Positions 29,724-39,945 of a DNA stretch of 64,000 nt are shown here, piece by piece. The position numbers were made by a program, and so were the translations under genes. How positions within the stretch are numbered: the stretch's first letter is position 1; each line of letters starts with the position of its first letter. The DNA is from Zeimonas arvi (GTDB lineage: Bacteria; Pseudomonadota; Gammaproteobacteria; Burkholderiales; Burkholderiaceae_E): NCBI RefSeq assembly GCF_008039575.1, contig NZ_VDUY01000007.1:1-64000 (forward strand). The letters run 5' to 3'. The notes under the pieces were generated by a model. The model did not search any database and was not told the origin of the DNA. It was given only the letters and a program-made list of their open reading frames with translations.

Positions 29724-30715
29724 GAGTCGGCGCGAAAGCCGATCGACTTGACGATGGGGCCCCATCGGTCGTGGTCGGCGCGCAGCATCGCACCGAGCTC
29801 CTCGGGCGTCGAGGAAGCGGCCTCGAGCCCCATCACGGCCAGGCCATCGATGACCGGCTTGGTGGCCAGCGCCGCGCGCAGCGCCGTGTTCGTGCGATCG
29901 ACGATGTTCTTCGGTGTCTTGCCGGGCGCGAAGAAGCCGAACCACTCCCGGAACTGCAGGTCGGTGAGACCCTGCTCGGCATAGGTCGGCACCTCGGGCG
30001 CGAAGCGCGAGCGATTGGGCGCGGACGTGGCGAGCAGGCGGCACTTGCCGGCCGCGACGTGCTGCGTGAACTCGCCGACCGGGCCCGAGACCGCCGCGAT
30101 CTGGCCGCCGATCATGTCGAGGATCGCCGGCTGCGTGCCGCGGAAGGCCACATGACGCAGGTCGATGCCGCCAGCGCGACCGACCAGCACGCCGAGGAAA
30201 TGCGGCACCGAGCCCGAAGCCGGCGAGCCGAAGTTCGCCTTGGCAGGATTCGCCTTGCACCAGGCGAAGAAGTCCTGCATCGACCTGACCGAGTCGGGCA
30301 CCATCGGGCCGACCGCGAAGCCGAACTCGAAGGTGCAGGCCAGGCTGATCGGGGTGACGTCGGTGAACGGGTCGTAGGGCAGCTTGCTGTAGATGTGCGG
30401 ATAGATCATCAGCATCGACGCGGGCGTCTGCACGATGGTCGAGCCGTCGGCAGGCGCGCTGCGCATCAGGTCGATCGCGATCTGACCGCCCGCGCCGGCC
30501 TTGTTCTCGACCACGGCCGAACGTGCATGGCTGCCGTTCAGGGCCTCGGCGACGCGCCGGCACAGCGTGTCGGAGGTGCCGCCGGGGGTGAAGCCGGTGA
30601 CGATGCGCAGCGTGTCGACCGCGTATTGTTGCGACAGCGCGATCGAGGGCAGGGCGGCGAGTGCGGAGCCGGCCGCGGCGGTCTCCAGGAAACGGCGGCG
30701 ATCGAAACGGGACAT
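29720..30715 (-). CDS. Second Bug-family (TctC-type) solute-binding protein
   Basis: 331 aa with a twin-arginine-type signal (MSRFDRRRFLETAAAGSAL, RR before FL), unlike the Sec-type signal of the copy at 25141. Core segments are LRIVTGFTPGGTSDTLCRRV, NKAGAGGQIAIDLMRSAPAD, GSPASGSVPHFLG and FRGTQPAILDMIGGQIAAVS. It is an orphan with no TctAB partner or linked pathway gene. Start ATG 30715. The ligand is unknown. Confidence 0.87.
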   Translation of the reverse strand: MSRFDRRRFLETAAAGSALAALPSIALSQQYAVDTLRIVTGFTPGGTSDTLCRRVAEALNGSHARSAVVENKAGAGGQIAIDLMRSAPADGSTIVQTPASMLMIYPHIYSKLPYDPFTDVTPISLACTFEFGFAVGPMVPDSVRSMQDFFAWCKANPAKANFGSPASGSVPHFLGVLVGRAGGIDLRHVAFRGTQPAILDMIGGQIAAVSGPVGEFTQHVAAGKCRLLATSAPNRSRFAPEVPTYAEQGLTDLQFREWFGFFAPGKTPKNIVDRTNTALRAALATKPVIDGLAVMGLEAASSTPEELGAMLRADHDRWGPIVKSIGFRADS

Positions 30716-30840
30716 TCGGGTTCTCCTCGTGGGTCTTCGTGGGGTTGCGTGAGCAATCGGGCGCCCGCGATCTGCGCGCGGGTCGCCGGGGCAAGCTTGC
30801 GGTCGGCCTCGGGGGCGGAGGCCGACCGCAATCCGGGTCG

Positions 30841-32007
30841 TCAGAGCGCCGAGAGCCTTTCGAGCGCGAGCTTCAGCGTCTCTTCCTTCTTGGCGAAGCA
30901 GAAGCGCACCACGCCGTTCTCGACCGGTTGCTCGTAGAAGGCCGACAGCGGGATCGCCGCCACGCCGATCTCGGTGGTCAGCCACTTGGCGAAGTCGGCC
31001 TCGGGCATGTCGGAGATCGCGCTGTAGTCGACCAGCTGGAAGAAGGTGCCCTCGGACGGCAGCAGGCGGAAGCGGGTGTTCGCCAGGCCCTCGCGGAACA
31101 GGTCGCGCTTGCGCTGGTAGAAGGCCGGCAGCTGAAGGTAGCGCGAAGGCTCGCGCATGTACTCGGCCAGGCCGTGCTGCACCGGCGTGCTGACGGTGAA
31201 CACGTTGAACTGGTGGACTTTTCGGAACTCGGCGGTCAGCGGGGCCGGGGCCGCGCAGTAGGCGACCTTCCAGCCGGTCACGTGGAAGGTCTTGCCGAAG
31301 GACGAGATCACGAAGCTGCGCGAGGCCAGCGCCGGATAGCGGCAAGCCGACTGGTGCGGCTCGCCGTCGTAGACCATGTGCTCGTAGACCTCGTCGGAGA
31401 TCACGAACAGGTTCGCGTCGACCGCGATGGATTCCAGCTCGCGCATGTCGGCGTCGCGCAGGATCATGCCGCTCGGGTTGTGCGGCGAATTGACCATGAT
31501 CGCGCGGGTGCGCGGCGTGACCGCCGCGCGCACCCTGTCCCAGGGCACCCGGTACTCGGTGCTCATCGGCACCGCCACCACCTTGCCGCCGATCAGCTCG
31601 ATGTTGGGGATGTAGCTGTCGTAGACCGGCTCGAGCACGATCACCTCGTCGCCCGGCCGCACGATGGCCAGCAGCGCGGTGAAGATGGCCTGGGTGGCGC
31701 CGGCCGTGATCGTGATCTCGTCGTTCCAGTCGTAGCGGGCGCCATAGATCGCCGCGATCTTGTCGGCGACTACCTGGCGCAGCGCGGGGATGCCGGCCAT
31801 CGGCGGGTACTGGTTGAGGCCCTTGCGCATCGCGTCGGCCACCGCGTCGACCAGCAGCGGGTCGCAGTCGAAATCGGGGAAACCCTGACCGAGGTTGACG
31901 GCGCCGCGCTCGGTGGCCAGCGCCGACATCACGGTGAAGATCGTCGTGCCCACCTTGGGCATCCTGGTTTCGATCGACGGGGGCGTGAAGGTCTGCGGTG
32001 CGTTCAT
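30841..32007 (-). CDS. ybdL: PLP-dependent methionine aminotransferase (YbdL type)
   Basis: 388-aa fold-type I aminotransferase. NSPHNPSG and SDEVYEHMVYDG contact PLP. The Schiff-base Lys is in SSFGKTFHVTGWKVAYCAAP. The C-terminal segments FRLLPSEGTFFQLVDYSAIS and GVAAIPLSAFYEQP strongly resemble E. coli YbdL, which prefers methionine and aromatic amino acids and acts late in methionine salvage. No other salvage gene is linked. Start ATG 32007 gives MNAPQTFTPPSIETRMPKVG. Confidence 0.87.
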   Translation of the reverse strand: MNAPQTFTPPSIETRMPKVGTTIFTVMSALATERGAVNLGQGFPDFDCDPLLVDAVADAMRKGLNQYPPMAGIPALRQVVADKIAAIYGARYDWNDEITITAGATQAIFTALLAIVRPGDEVIVLEPVYDSYIPNIELIGGKVVAVPMSTEYRVPWDRVRAAVTPRTRAIMVNSPHNPSGMILRDADMRELESIAVDANLFVISDEVYEHMVYDGEPHQSACRYPALASRSFVISSFGKTFHVTGWKVAYCAAPAPLTAEFRKVHQFNVFTVSTPVQHGLAEYMREPSRYLQLPAFYQRKRDLFREGLANTRFRLLPSEGTFFQLVDYSAISDMPEADFAKWLTTEIGVAAIPLSAFYEQPVENGVVRFCFAKKEETLKLALERLSAL

Positions 32008-32033
32008 GATGGTCCTGCTCGGGAGACGCGGGA

Positions 32034-32519
32034 TTATAGGTGGTCGGCGTCGAGCCCTCGCGGCGACGCCCCGCCCGGCGCCCGGGCGAGCGCATCCTGC
32101 CAGGAGGGGTCCTCGGGCCGAACGATCGCGAGCCCGTGCCAGCGCCGGGCCCGGCGGGCCAGTTTCAGCAGCGCCTTGTCGCGGGTGACCAGGAAGCCTG
32201 CGCCCGCCGCGAGCGCGAGCTCGACGAACTTGCGGTCGTCCGGGTCGCGGCACAGCGGCACTTGCGGTGGCAACGGGCCGGCCTGGCCCGGGCCGACCAG
32301 GGTGGCGTGCCGGTCGAAGCGGCTCGCGATCGCGGTCCGCGCCGCCTGGTCCAGCCCGAATCGGGGGCGGGCGATCACCGCCAGCCACTCGGCGCGGGTG
32401 GATTCGGTGGCCAGCAGCGCGATCGCGCCCGCCTCGGCTGCACGGCCGAGCTCGCGGGCCGACGGGTCGTCGAAGACCAGCCAGTCCAGCCAGGCATTCG
32501 TGTCGAGCACCGCTTTCAT
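32034..32519 (-). CDS. PIN-domain (putative ribonuclease/toxin, COG1569-type) protein
   Basis: 161 aa. The PIN acidic residues are visible: Asp in MKAVLDTNAWLDWLVFDDP, Glu in LLATESTRAEWLAV, and Asp/Asp in CRDPDDRKFVELALAAGAGF and LVTRDKALL. It should be a Mg2+-dependent RNase. COG1569 proteins are annotated as toxins, but there is no antitoxin-sized gene on either side (yaaA diverges 38 bp away, an aminotransferase follows 26 bp later), so it is an orphan and may be a processing nuclease. Confidence 0.78.
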   Translation of the reverse strand: MKAVLDTNAWLDWLVFDDPSARELGRAAEAGAIALLATESTRAEWLAVIARPRFGLDQAARTAIASRFDRHATLVGPGQAGPLPPQVPLCRDPDDRKFVELALAAGAGFLVTRDKALLKLARRARRWHGLAIVRPEDPSWQDALARAPGGASPRGLDADHL

Positions 32520-32557
32520 GACATCATCCGGCCGCCCGACGACACCCTCGACGCCCG

Positions 32558-33331
32558 ATGCTGATCGTTCTGTCCCCTGCCAAGACCCTCGACTACGACA
32601 CCCCTGCCACCACGAGCCGGCGCACCCTGCCGGCCTTCCTCGACGACTCGCGCGTGCTCGTCGAGCGGATGCGCGAGTTCGATCCGCCGGCGCTGGCCGA
32701 GCTGATGTCGGTCAGCGACACGCTGGCCGCGCTGAACGTGGCGCGCTTCGCGCAGTGGGAGCTGCCGCTCGAGCCGGGCAGGGCGAAGCAGGCGGTGCTG
32801 GCTTTCGCCGGCGACGTCTACGACGGGCTGGACGCGAAGTCGCTGGACCGCAAGGCGCTCGACTGGACGCAGAAGCACGTGCGGATCCTGTCGGGCCTGT
32901 ACGGCCTGTTGCGGCCGTTCGACCTGATGCTGCCCTACCGGCTCGAGATGGGCACGCGCGTGACGAATCCGCGAGGGCGCGACCTGTATGCCTTCTGGGG
33001 CGAGCGGCTGGCGCAGGTGCTGTCCCGCGAGCTCGATCGGCATGCGCAACCGGTGCTGGTGAACCTGGCCTCGGACGAGTACTTCAAGGCGGTGGCCCGG
33101 AAGGCGCTGCGGCATCCAGTGGTGCAGCCCGTGTTCCAGGAGCGGCGGGGCGGCGCCTGGAAGATCGTCAGCTTCTCGGCCAAGCGGGCGCGCGGCGCGA
33201 TGACGCGCTTCGCGATCGACGAGCGGGTCGACGATCCCGAGGGCCTGAAGGCCTTCGACCGCGACGGCTATCGTTTCGACGCGGAGGCTTCCGACGAGAC
33301 GCGCTGGTATTTCCGCCGCGAGGCGGCCTGA
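32558..33331 (+). CDS. yaaA: Peroxide stress protein YaaA
   Basis: 257 aa, full length. MLIVLSPAKTLDYDTPATTS is the family's N terminus, with LMSVSDTLAALNVARF, GDVYDGLDAKSLDRKALDW, the HVRILSGLYGLLRPFDLMLP block and LVNLASDEYFKAVARKAL. In E. coli it lowers free intracellular iron and protects DNA under H2O2 stress, acting in the cytoplasm. It diverges from the PIN gene within 38 bp; no OxyR-type site is evident there. Confidence 0.94.
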   Translation: MLIVLSPAKTLDYDTPATTSRRTLPAFLDDSRVLVERMREFDPPALAELMSVSDTLAALNVARFAQWELPLEPGRAKQAVLAFAGDVYDGLDAKSLDRKALDWTQKHVRILSGLYGLLRPFDLMLPYRLEMGTRVTNPRGRDLYAFWGERLAQVLSRELDRHAQPVLVNLASDEYFKAVARKALRHPVVQPVFQERRGGAWKIVSFSAKRARGAMTRFAIDERVDDPEGLKAFDRDGYRFDAEASDETRWYFRREAA

Positions 33332-33339
33332 GGGCAGGC

Positions 33340-34359
33340 TCACCGGACGATCGTCGGCTCGGGCTCGAGCTCGACGCCGAAACGCTCGCGCACCGAATCG
33401 CGGATGCGCTCGGCCAGCGCCAGCAGCTGCGCGCCGGTGGCGGCGCCGTGATTGACCAGCACCAGCGCGTGCCGGTCGTGGACGCCGGCGTCGCCTTCGC
33501 GGAATCCCTTCCAGCCGCAGCGATCGATCAGCCAGCCGGCCGACAGCTTGACGCCCGGCGACCGATCGTCGTCCGCCGGGTAGCGCGGCATGTCGGGGTG
33601 GCGCCGCGCCAACGCGTCGGCCTGCGCTGCATCGACGACCGGGTTCCGGAAGAAGCTGCCGGCGTTGCCCAGCACGACCGGGTCGGGCAGCTTGCGCCGG
33701 CGAATCGCGATCACCGCCGCGGCCACCGCGCCGGCGTCCCGGGCCCCGGCCAGCTCGGCTCGCAACTCGCCGTAGTCCAACCGGGGTTCGAAGCGGCGCG
33801 AGAGCCGGAAGCGAACCGAGAGAACGATCCAGTGCGCCCCTTCCGGGTGCTTGAAGATGCTGTCGCGGTAGCCGAATCGGCAGTCGCCGGCGAGCAGGCG
33901 CCGGCGCTCGCCGCTGCGTCGGTCCACCGCCTCGAGCGAGTCGAAGCGTTCGCGCATCTCCACGCCGTAGGCGCCGATGTTCTGGATCGGGCTCGCGCCC
34001 ACGGTGCCGGGAATCAGGGACAGGTTCTCCAGGCCGCTGAGCCCCTGGTCGAGGCTCCAGCAGACGAAGTCGTGCCAGTTCTCGCCGGCGGCGGCCTCGA
34101 CGATCGCGGCGTGGCCTTCGTCGAACACGATCCTTCGGCCGCGCAGCGCGATCCGCAGCACGGTGCCCTCGAAGTCGGCGGCCAGGAGCAGGTTGCTGCC
34201 TCCGCCCAGGACCAGCGCGCGCGGCGCCCTTGCGATCAGCGCCAGCGCCGCGTCGAGGTCGGCGGGGTCGTCGAGGGTGATCAGACGGGCCGCCCGGGCG
34301 GCTACGCCGAAGCTGTTCAGCGCCTTCAGCGACGCCGGCTCGTCGATTCGGAGGGCCAT
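33340..34359 (-). CDS. murB: UDP-N-acetylenolpyruvoylglucosamine reductase MurB
   Basis: 339-aa FAD enzyme of peptidoglycan precursor synthesis (type I MurB, as in E. coli). FAD-binding parts are [37 protein letters not shown] and [20 protein letters not shown] with GAYGVEM. The catalytic Ser is in [12 protein letters not shown], and [13 protein letters not shown] is a C-terminal mark. Start ATG 34359. It follows scpA by 10 nt and is probably co-transcribed from DUF3460. Confidence 0.95.
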   Translation of the reverse strand: MALRIDEPASLKALNSFGVAARAARLITLDDPADLDAALALIARAPRALVLGGGSNLLLAADFEGTVLRIALRGRRIVFDEGHAAIVEAAAGENWHDFVCWSLDQGLSGLENLSLIPGTVGASPIQNIGAYGVEMRERFDSLEAVDRRSGERRRLLAGDCRFGYRDSIFKHPEGAHWIVLSVRFRLSRRFEPRLDYGELRAELAGARDAGAVAAAVIAIRRRKLPDPVVLGNAGSFFRNPVVDAAQADALARRHPDMPRYPADDDRSPGVKLSAGWLIDRCGWKGFREGDAGVHDRHALVLVNHGAATGAQLLALAERIRDSVRERFGVELEPEPTIVR

Positions 34360-34369
34360 CTGCCGCGCG

Positions 34370-35194
34370 TCAGCTCGGCAGGTAGGCGAGCCGGACGTAG
34401 ATCGGGGCAAAGGCCTCGGCCTGCGTGATCTCGATCAGCGATTCGCGCGCCAGCTCCAGCAGCGCGATGAAGGTGACGACCACGACGGCCTGGCCCCGCT
34501 CCAGGTCGAAGAGCTCCTCGAACTCGGCGAACCGCCGGTCCTGCAGCTTGCGCAGCACCACGGTCATGTACTCGCGCACCGACAGCTCCTCGCGACTGAT
34601 CCGGTGATGCTGGACCAGCCGCGCCCGGCGCAGGATGTCGGCCCAGGCGCTCTTCAGGTCCGGCACGGTGACCTCGGGCAGGCGCGCCTCGACCGTGTGG
34701 TCGATCCAGACCTGGGCAGGCAGGAAGTCGCGGCCGAGTTGCGGGATCCGGTCCAGTTCCTGCGCGGCGAGCTTGATGCGCTCGTACTCGATCAGGCGGC
34801 GCGCCAGTTCGGCGCGCGGATCATCGACCTCTTCGCCGCTGTCGGCCTTGCGCACCGGCAGCAGCATCCGCGACTTGATGTCGATCAGCATCGCGGCCAT
34901 CAGCAGGTATTCGGCCGCGAGCTCGAGGTTGTGGCTGCGCAGCTCCTCGACGTAGGCGAGGTACTGGCGCGTGACCTCGGCCATCGGGATGTCGAGGATG
35001 TTGAAGTTCTGCTTGCGGATCAGGTAGAGCAGGACGTCCAGCGGCCCTTCGAAGGCCTCGAGGAAGATCTCGAGCGCGTCGGGCGGGATGTACAGATCCT
35101 GCGGCAGCTTGACCATCGGCTCGCCGTAAAGCCGGGCGACGACCTTGAGCTCGAGCTGCTCGGGGCCGTCGTCGGTGGCGGGGGATTCGATCAC
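34370..35194 (-). CDS. scpA: Segregation and condensation protein ScpA
   Basis: 274-aa kleisin of the SMC–ScpAB condensin. [20 protein letters not shown] and [20 protein letters not shown] form the N-terminal SMC-binding part, the [10 protein letters not shown] region lies mid-protein, and a winged-helix C terminus ends [11 protein letters not shown] 25-residue N-terminal extension precedes the core. Its partner scpB is expected beside rluB upstream of base 1, at least 34 kb away, so the two subunits are encoded separately. Confidence 0.93.
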   Translation of the reverse strand: MIESPATDDGPEQLELKVVARLYGEPMVKLPQDLYIPPDALEIFLEAFEGPLDVLLYLIRKQNFNILDIPMAEVTRQYLAYVEELRSHNLELAAEYLLMAAMLIDIKSRMLLPVRKADSGEEVDDPRAELARRLIEYERIKLAAQELDRIPQLGRDFLPAQVWIDHTVEARLPEVTVPDLKSAWADILRRARLVQHHRISREELSVREYMTVVLRKLQDRRFAEFEELFDLERGQAVVVVTFIALLELARESLIEITQAEAFAPIYVRLAYLPS

Positions 35195-35207
35195 GGGGCC
35201 GGGAGGC

Positions 35208-35390
35208 TCAGGTTTCCGGCTGGTAGACGTAGGGCTTCTGCGGCACCCGGGCCTCGCGCGCCTGGCGGGCGACCTCCGGATCCTGCGGGCGGTCCCACAG
35301 CAGCGCGCGTCCCTTGCGCTGCGATTCCTCGAGCGCAGGATTGCGTTCCTTCAGCTCGCGCAGGAAGCGGGTGGTGTCGGATTCGTACAT
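35208..35390 (-). CDS. DUF3460 family small protein
   Basis: 60 aa: MYESDTTRFLRELKERNPAL, then RKGRALLWDRPQD and a Tyr/Pro-rich end. This is the short DUF3460 family, found mainly in betaproteobacteria, commonly next to scpA or panC, and of unknown function. It starts at ATG 35390 and ends 13 nt before scpA, so it leads the DUF3460–scpA–murB operon. Confidence 0.83.
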   Translation of the reverse strand: MYESDTTRFLRELKERNPALEESQRKGRALLWDRPQDPEVARQAREARVPQKPYVYQPET

Positions 35391-35483
35391 GGCAGCCTGG
35401 CCTCCGGCTCTGCGGATTGTCGTAGCTCGCCATTTTAGTCGATCGCAGCCGATCGCCCGCCGCAGCCGCTTCGGGCGATACTT

Positions 35484-35520
35484 CGGCCAGCCGGCCAACC
35501 GGCCAACCGGCCAACCGGCC
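35484..35520 (+). repeat. Short tandem repeat of an octamer (CCGGCCAA)
   Basis: Three exact CCGGCCAA units at 35491–35514 are flanked by partial units on both sides (about 4.5 copies in all). The tract sits in the 176-bp gap between the divergent DUF3460 and BamE-like genes, about 50–80 bp before the latter, where copy-number change could alter promoter spacing. Confidence 0.75.
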
Positions 35521-35566
35521 CCGGCCGCCGGGCTGCGCGCAGGCATCGACGACGGAGCAGAGAACG

Positions 35567-36061
35567 ATGAGGAAGTGGCTGATGATCGGCTGGCTGTGCA
35601 CGATGATGGGCGCGCTGGGCGCCTGCGACTGGATCGCTTCCAAGGAGCTGAAACCCGGTGAATCCACCGTCGACGACGTCCGGCGCCTGATGGGCGCGCC
35701 CGACACGATCCGCGAGCAGACAGACGGCGGCAAGCTCTACGAGTATCCGCGCGGGCCGCAGGGTGCCCAGACCTGGATGGTGCGCATCGACGCCAATGGC
35801 CGCTACCAGGGCATGAGCGATGCGCTGGCCGAGGCCAACCTGGCGAAGGTCAAGCCCGGAATGACCCGCGACGAGGTGCGGCTGCTGCTGGGTCGGCCCG
35901 GCGAGACCGGCCGGATGGCCGGCGCACAGGGGCCGGTCATGACCTGGCGGGTGCAGGCCGGGCACGGCGTGACCGAGATGTTCCACGTCGAGCTCGGGCC
36001 CGACGACCGGGTGGTGAAGGTGGACCGCTCGCCGGATCCTCAGACGGTCAACACGCGCTGA
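35567..36061 (+). CDS. Lipoprotein with two BamE/SmpA-like modules
   Basis: 164 aa. The N-terminal signal has a lipobox (MMGALGAC, Cys20), so the mature protein is anchored in a membrane, probably the outer one. Two repeats of the BamE/OmlA motif follow: LKPGESTVDDVRRLMGAPD (about 28–46) and VKPGMTRDEVRLLLGRPGE (about 94–112). Genuine BamE has one such module, so this is a relative and not BamE itself. SD GGAG lies before ATG 35567. It converges with the SulP gene, 9 bp apart. Confidence 0.78.
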   Translation: MRKWLMIGWLCTMMGALGACDWIASKELKPGESTVDDVRRLMGAPDTIREQTDGGKLYEYPRGPQGAQTWMVRIDANGRYQGMSDALAEANLAKVKPGMTRDEVRLLLGRPGETGRMAGAQGPVMTWRVQAGHGVTEMFHVELGPDDRVVKVDRSPDPQTVNTR

Positions 36062-36070
36062 GCGCGGAAG

Positions 36071-37732
36071 TCATCGCGCGCTGAGCGCGGCCAGGGCCTC
36101 GTCGAGCGCCTCGAACACCGCATCGGGGCCGAGCTCTTCCAGGAAGCCCGAGCGCCGCAGCAGCGACAGCGGCTGCGGGTTCGGCTCGGCGATCACCAGC
36201 CGCCCGCCGCGCCGCACGAGCATCCGGTGCAGGCTCTCGAGCGCGTCCAGCCCGGTGGTGTCCAGGTTGATCACCTTGTCCATCTCGAGCACCACCACCT
36301 CGTGCGGGCGGGCCGGGTCGAGCAGTTGCTCGAGCTTGGTCACCGAGCCGAAGAACAGCGAGCCGAACACCCGGTAGGCGACGATGCTGCGGCCGTCGGG
36401 CGTGTGCGCGTAGTCGGCCGGCAGCGCGATCTCCTCCACACGGGTCAGCGACGAGATCCGGAAAATGAACATCAGGCTGGCCAGCACGAGGCCGATCTCG
36501 ACCGCCACCGTGACGTCGAAGATCACGGTCAGCAGGAAGGTGGCCAGCAGCACCGTGCGGTAGTTGTTCGAGAACTGGCGCAACCGGGCGAACTCCTTCC
36601 AGTCGCCCATGTTCCAGGCCACGAACAGCAGGATCGCCGCCAGCGAGCCCAGCGGAATGCTGGCCGCCAGAGGCGCCAGCGCCAGCACGATCAGCAGCAG
36701 GGTGCCGGCGTGGACGATGCCGGCGATCGGCGTGCGGCCGCCGGAGCGGATGTTGGTCACCGTGCGCGCCACCGTGCCGGTGGCTGCGATGCCGCCGAAG
36801 AAGGGCGCCACGAAGTTCGCCACGCCCTGCGCCATCAGCTCCTGGTTGGGATCGTGGCGGTCGCCGGTGATGCTGTCGGCGACCCGCGCGCAGAGCAGCG
36901 ATTCGATGGCGCCCAGCAGCGCGATCGACAGCGTGGGCATGACCAGGTTCTGGGCGGAGGGCCAGTCGAATGCCGGCAGCTGGAAGCTCGGCAGCCCCTG
37001 TGGAATGCCGCCGAAACGCGAGCCGATCGTTTCGACCTGAAGGCCGCCGAGCGCCACGGCCACGGTTCCGAGCGCCAGGACCACGATCGTTCCGGGCACC
37101 CGGGCCATCCAGCGTTTCCAGCCCCGTTCGCTGGGCTTGTAGGACTTGGGCCAGAGCACGACGATCAGCAGCGATGCCGCGCCCAGCGCGAGCGCGGTCC
37201 AGTTGACCGTGTCGAGCGCCCTCCAGATCGCGCCGACCTGCGAGAAGGAGTTGGCCGGCATCTTGGCGATGTCCAGCCCCAGGAAGTCCTTGACCTGCTG
37301 CAGGGCGATGATGACCGCGATGCCGTTCGTGAAGCCGATCACGATCGACACCGGAATGAAGCGGATCAGGTTGCCCAGCCGCAGCGCGCCCATCGCGAAC
37401 AGCAGGATGCCGGCCATGAAGGTCGAGATCAGCAGGTTCGCCACGCCATAGCGCTCGACGATCGCGTACAGCACCACGACGAAGGCGCCGGCCGGCCCGC
37501 CGATCTGCACCCTCGAACCGCCCAGGAGCGAGATCAGGAAGCCCGCGATGATCGCGGTGAAGATTCCCTGCTCGGGCTTGACGCCGCTTGCGATGCCGAA
37601 GGCCATGGCCAGCGGCAGGGCGACCACGCCCACCGTGATGCCCGCCGACACATCGGCACGCAGGTCGTCGCGCGTGTAGCCGCGAAGGCTGTCGACGATC
37701 CTGGGCCGGAACCGGAGGGCAGGGAGGCTCAC
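36071..37732 (-). CDS. SulP family anion transporter with STAS domain
   Basis: 553 aa, inner membrane. SLC26/SulP landmarks are [60 protein letters not shown] and [21 protein letters not shown] cytosolic STAS domain occupies about 425–553 ([20 protein letters not shown]). Substrate could be sulfate, bicarbonate or a dicarboxylate. The start is GTG 37732, overlapping the metG stop as GTGA, so it is translated by coupling after metG, an unusual pairing. Confidence 0.87.
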   Translation of the reverse strand: MSLPALRFRPRIVDSLRGYTRDDLRADVSAGITVGVVALPLAMAFGIASGVKPEQGIFTAIIAGFLISLLGGSRVQIGGPAGAFVVVLYAIVERYGVANLLISTFMAGILLFAMGALRLGNLIRFIPVSIVIGFTNGIAVIIALQQVKDFLGLDIAKMPANSFSQVGAIWRALDTVNWTALALGAASLLIVVLWPKSYKPSERGWKRWMARVPGTIVVLALGTVAVALGGLQVETIGSRFGGIPQGLPSFQLPAFDWPSAQNLVMPTLSIALLGAIESLLCARVADSITGDRHDPNQELMAQGVANFVAPFFGGIAATGTVARTVTNIRSGGRTPIAGIVHAGTLLLIVLALAPLAASIPLGSLAAILLFVAWNMGDWKEFARLRQFSNNYRTVLLATFLLTVIFDVTVAVEIGLVLASLMFIFRISSLTRVEEIALPADYAHTPDGRSIVAYRVFGSLFFGSVTKLEQLLDPARPHEVVVLEMDKVINLDTTGLDALESLHRMLVRRGGRLVIAEPNPQPLSLLRRSGFLEELGPDAVFEALDEALAALSAR

Positions 37733-39894
37733 TTCACTTTCATGCCCGGTTGCGCGCCTTCGTGGACATCCAGCAGGAACAGCCCCGGGCCTTTCGCCGG
37801 ATCGTCCCAGCCTGCCGACAACACCATGCCCTCGGACAGGCCGAATTTCATCCTGCGTGGCGCCAGGTTGGCGACCACGACCGTGTAGCGGCCGACCAGT
37901 TGCTCGGGCGCATAGGCCGATCGGATGCCCGAGAAGACGTTTCGGGTGCGCTCCTCGCCGACGTCGAGCGTGAGGCGAAGCAGCTTGTCGGAGCCCTCGA
38001 CGGCTTCGCAGGCGACGATCTTCGCGATCCGCATGTCGACCTTGCCGAAGTCGTCGATCGAGATCGTGCCCTCCGGCACGCTCGCTGCGGCGGCCTTCTT
38101 CGCGCCGGCGGAGTCGTTCGCTGCCGCGGCCTTGTCGGCTGCGGCCTTCCCGCCCTTGGCCTTGTCGTTGCCCGCCGGCGCGGCCTCGGGCAGGTCGAAC
38201 AGCGCATCGAGCTGCTTCGGATCGACCCGGGTCATCAGGTGCTGGTAGGGCTCGATGGCGTGGCCTTCGGGCAGGGGCTTGCCGATCGCCGACCAGTCGG
38301 CGGCGGGCAGGCGCAGCATGGTTGCGACCCGCCGTGCCGTGGCCGGCAGGATGGGCGCGAGCAGCAGCGCCAGGTCGGCGAAGGCGCGCAGCGCGGTGGC
38401 GCACACCGTGTGCAGCTCGGCGGCGCGGGCCGGATCCTTGGCCAGCTCCCAGGGCTTGCGCGCGTCGACGTACTCGTTGACCCGGTCGGCGTAGGCCATG
38501 ACCTCGCGGATCGCCTTGCCGTAGTCGCGACCGTCGTACAGCGCTGCGACCGCGTCGGCGCCGGCCCAGCCGGCGGAAAAGGCCGCATGCGCGTCGGCGT
38601 CGACCGGCCCGAGCCGGCCGTCGAAGCGCTTGGTGACGAAGCCGGCGCAACGGCTCGCGATGTTGATCAGCTTGCCGACCAGGTCGGCATTGACCCGCGC
38701 GACGAAGTCGTCGGGATTGAAGTCGACGTCTTCGACCCGGCTGTTCAGCTTGGCCGCGAGGTAGTAGCGCAGCCACTCGGGATTCATGCCGAGCTCGAGA
38801 TAACGCAGCGGCGAGATGCCGGTGCCGCGGCTCTTGCTCATCTTCTCGCCGCTCACGGTGATGAAGCCATGCACGTTGACCCGGTCCGGCGCCTTGCGGC
38901 CGGCGAAGTGCAGCATGGCCGGCCAGAAGAGCACGTGGAAGTAGATGATGTCCTTGCCGATGAAGTGGACCTGCTCGAGCGAGGGATCGGCCATCAGCGC
39001 GTCGAAGTCGGCGCCGGTCTTCGCGCACCAAGCCTTCAGCGACGCCAGGTAGCCGATCGGCGCGTCGAGCCAGACGTAGAAGTACTTGCCGGGCGCATCG
39101 GGGATCTCGATGCCGAAGTAGGGTGCATCGCGCGAGATGTCCCAGTCGGCGAGCTTGCCGCCGCCGACCGTCGCGCCGCGGGGCTCGTCGGGCGCGGCGC
39201 CTTCGCCCAGCCACTCCTGGGCCTTGGCGAGGACCTCGGGCTGCAGTCGCGGCTGGCCATGCCGGTCGTTCGAGCGGGTCCACTGCTGAAGGAAGGCCAC
39301 GCAGCGGGGATCGGACAGCCGGAAGAAGTAGTGGTCGGACGAGCGCAGCTCGGGCGTGGCGCCGGTCAGCGCCGAGAACGGGTTCTTCAGGTCGGTGGGC
39401 GTGTAGACGGCGCCGCAGGCCTCGCAGGAATCGCCGTACTGCTCCTTCGCGCCGCACTTCGGGCACTCGCCCTTGATGTAGCGGTCGGGCAGGAACATGC
39501 CCTTGACCGGGTCGAAGAACTGCTCGACCGAGCGCACGTCGATCAGGCCCTGGTCGCGCAGGCCGCGGTAGATGGACTGGGACAGCTCGGTGTTCTCGGG
39601 CGAGTCGGTGCTGTGCCAGTGGTCGAAGGCGATGTGGAAGCCGTCGAGATACTGGCGGCGCCCGGCGGCGATGCCGGCCACGAATTCCTGGGGGGTCTTT
39701 CCGGCTTTCTCGGCGGCGATCATGATCGGCGCGCCGTGGGCGTCGTCGGCGCAGACGAAACGCACCGTGGCGCCGCGCATCCGCTGGAACCTCACCCAGA
39801 TGTCGGCCTGGATGTACTCCATGATGTGGCCGATGTGGAAAGCGCCGTTGGCGTACGGCAGGGCGGTGGTGACGAACAGGTTGCGCGGGTTCAT
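37729..39894 (-). CDS. metG: Methionyl-tRNA synthetase
   Basis: 721-aa class I synthetase. The HIGH motif is in [20 protein letters not shown], the zinc knuckle [20 protein letters not shown], and the KMSKS motif is [12 protein letters not shown]. An Ala/Lys-rich linker (about 565–610) leads to the C-terminal Trbp111-like tRNA-binding dimerisation domain ([20 protein letters not shown] to the end). Start ATG 39894. It diverges from ubiU across 159 bp that also hold the FNR-type box. Confidence 0.96.
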   Translation of the reverse strand: MNPRNLFVTTALPYANGAFHIGHIMEYIQADIWVRFQRMRGATVRFVCADDAHGAPIMIAAEKAGKTPQEFVAGIAAGRRQYLDGFHIAFDHWHSTDSPENTELSQSIYRGLRDQGLIDVRSVEQFFDPVKGMFLPDRYIKGECPKCGAKEQYGDSCEACGAVYTPTDLKNPFSALTGATPELRSSDHYFFRLSDPRCVAFLQQWTRSNDRHGQPRLQPEVLAKAQEWLGEGAAPDEPRGATVGGGKLADWDISRDAPYFGIEIPDAPGKYFYVWLDAPIGYLASLKAWCAKTGADFDALMADPSLEQVHFIGKDIIYFHVLFWPAMLHFAGRKAPDRVNVHGFITVSGEKMSKSRGTGISPLRYLELGMNPEWLRYYLAAKLNSRVEDVDFNPDDFVARVNADLVGKLINIASRCAGFVTKRFDGRLGPVDADAHAAFSAGWAGADAVAALYDGRDYGKAIREVMAYADRVNEYVDARKPWELAKDPARAAELHTVCATALRAFADLALLLAPILPATARRVATMLRLPAADWSAIGKPLPEGHAIEPYQHLMTRVDPKQLDALFDLPEAAPAGNDKAKGGKAAADKAAAANDSAGAKKAAAASVPEGTISIDDFGKVDMRIAKIVACEAVEGSDKLLRLTLDVGEERTRNVFSGIRSAYAPEQLVGRYTVVVANLAPRRMKFGLSEGMVLSAGWDDPAKGPGLFLLDVHEGAQPGMKVK

Positions 39895-39945
39895 CCGCGA
39901 AATCTTAGCAAACGGGACCGAAGGCCCGGCGCCCGCGACGCAGGT

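Noticed and set aside
25141-30715. Complete tripartite tricarboxylate transporters at the two TctC genes
   Set aside because: No TctA or TctB membrane genes lie nearby; both receptors are orphans.
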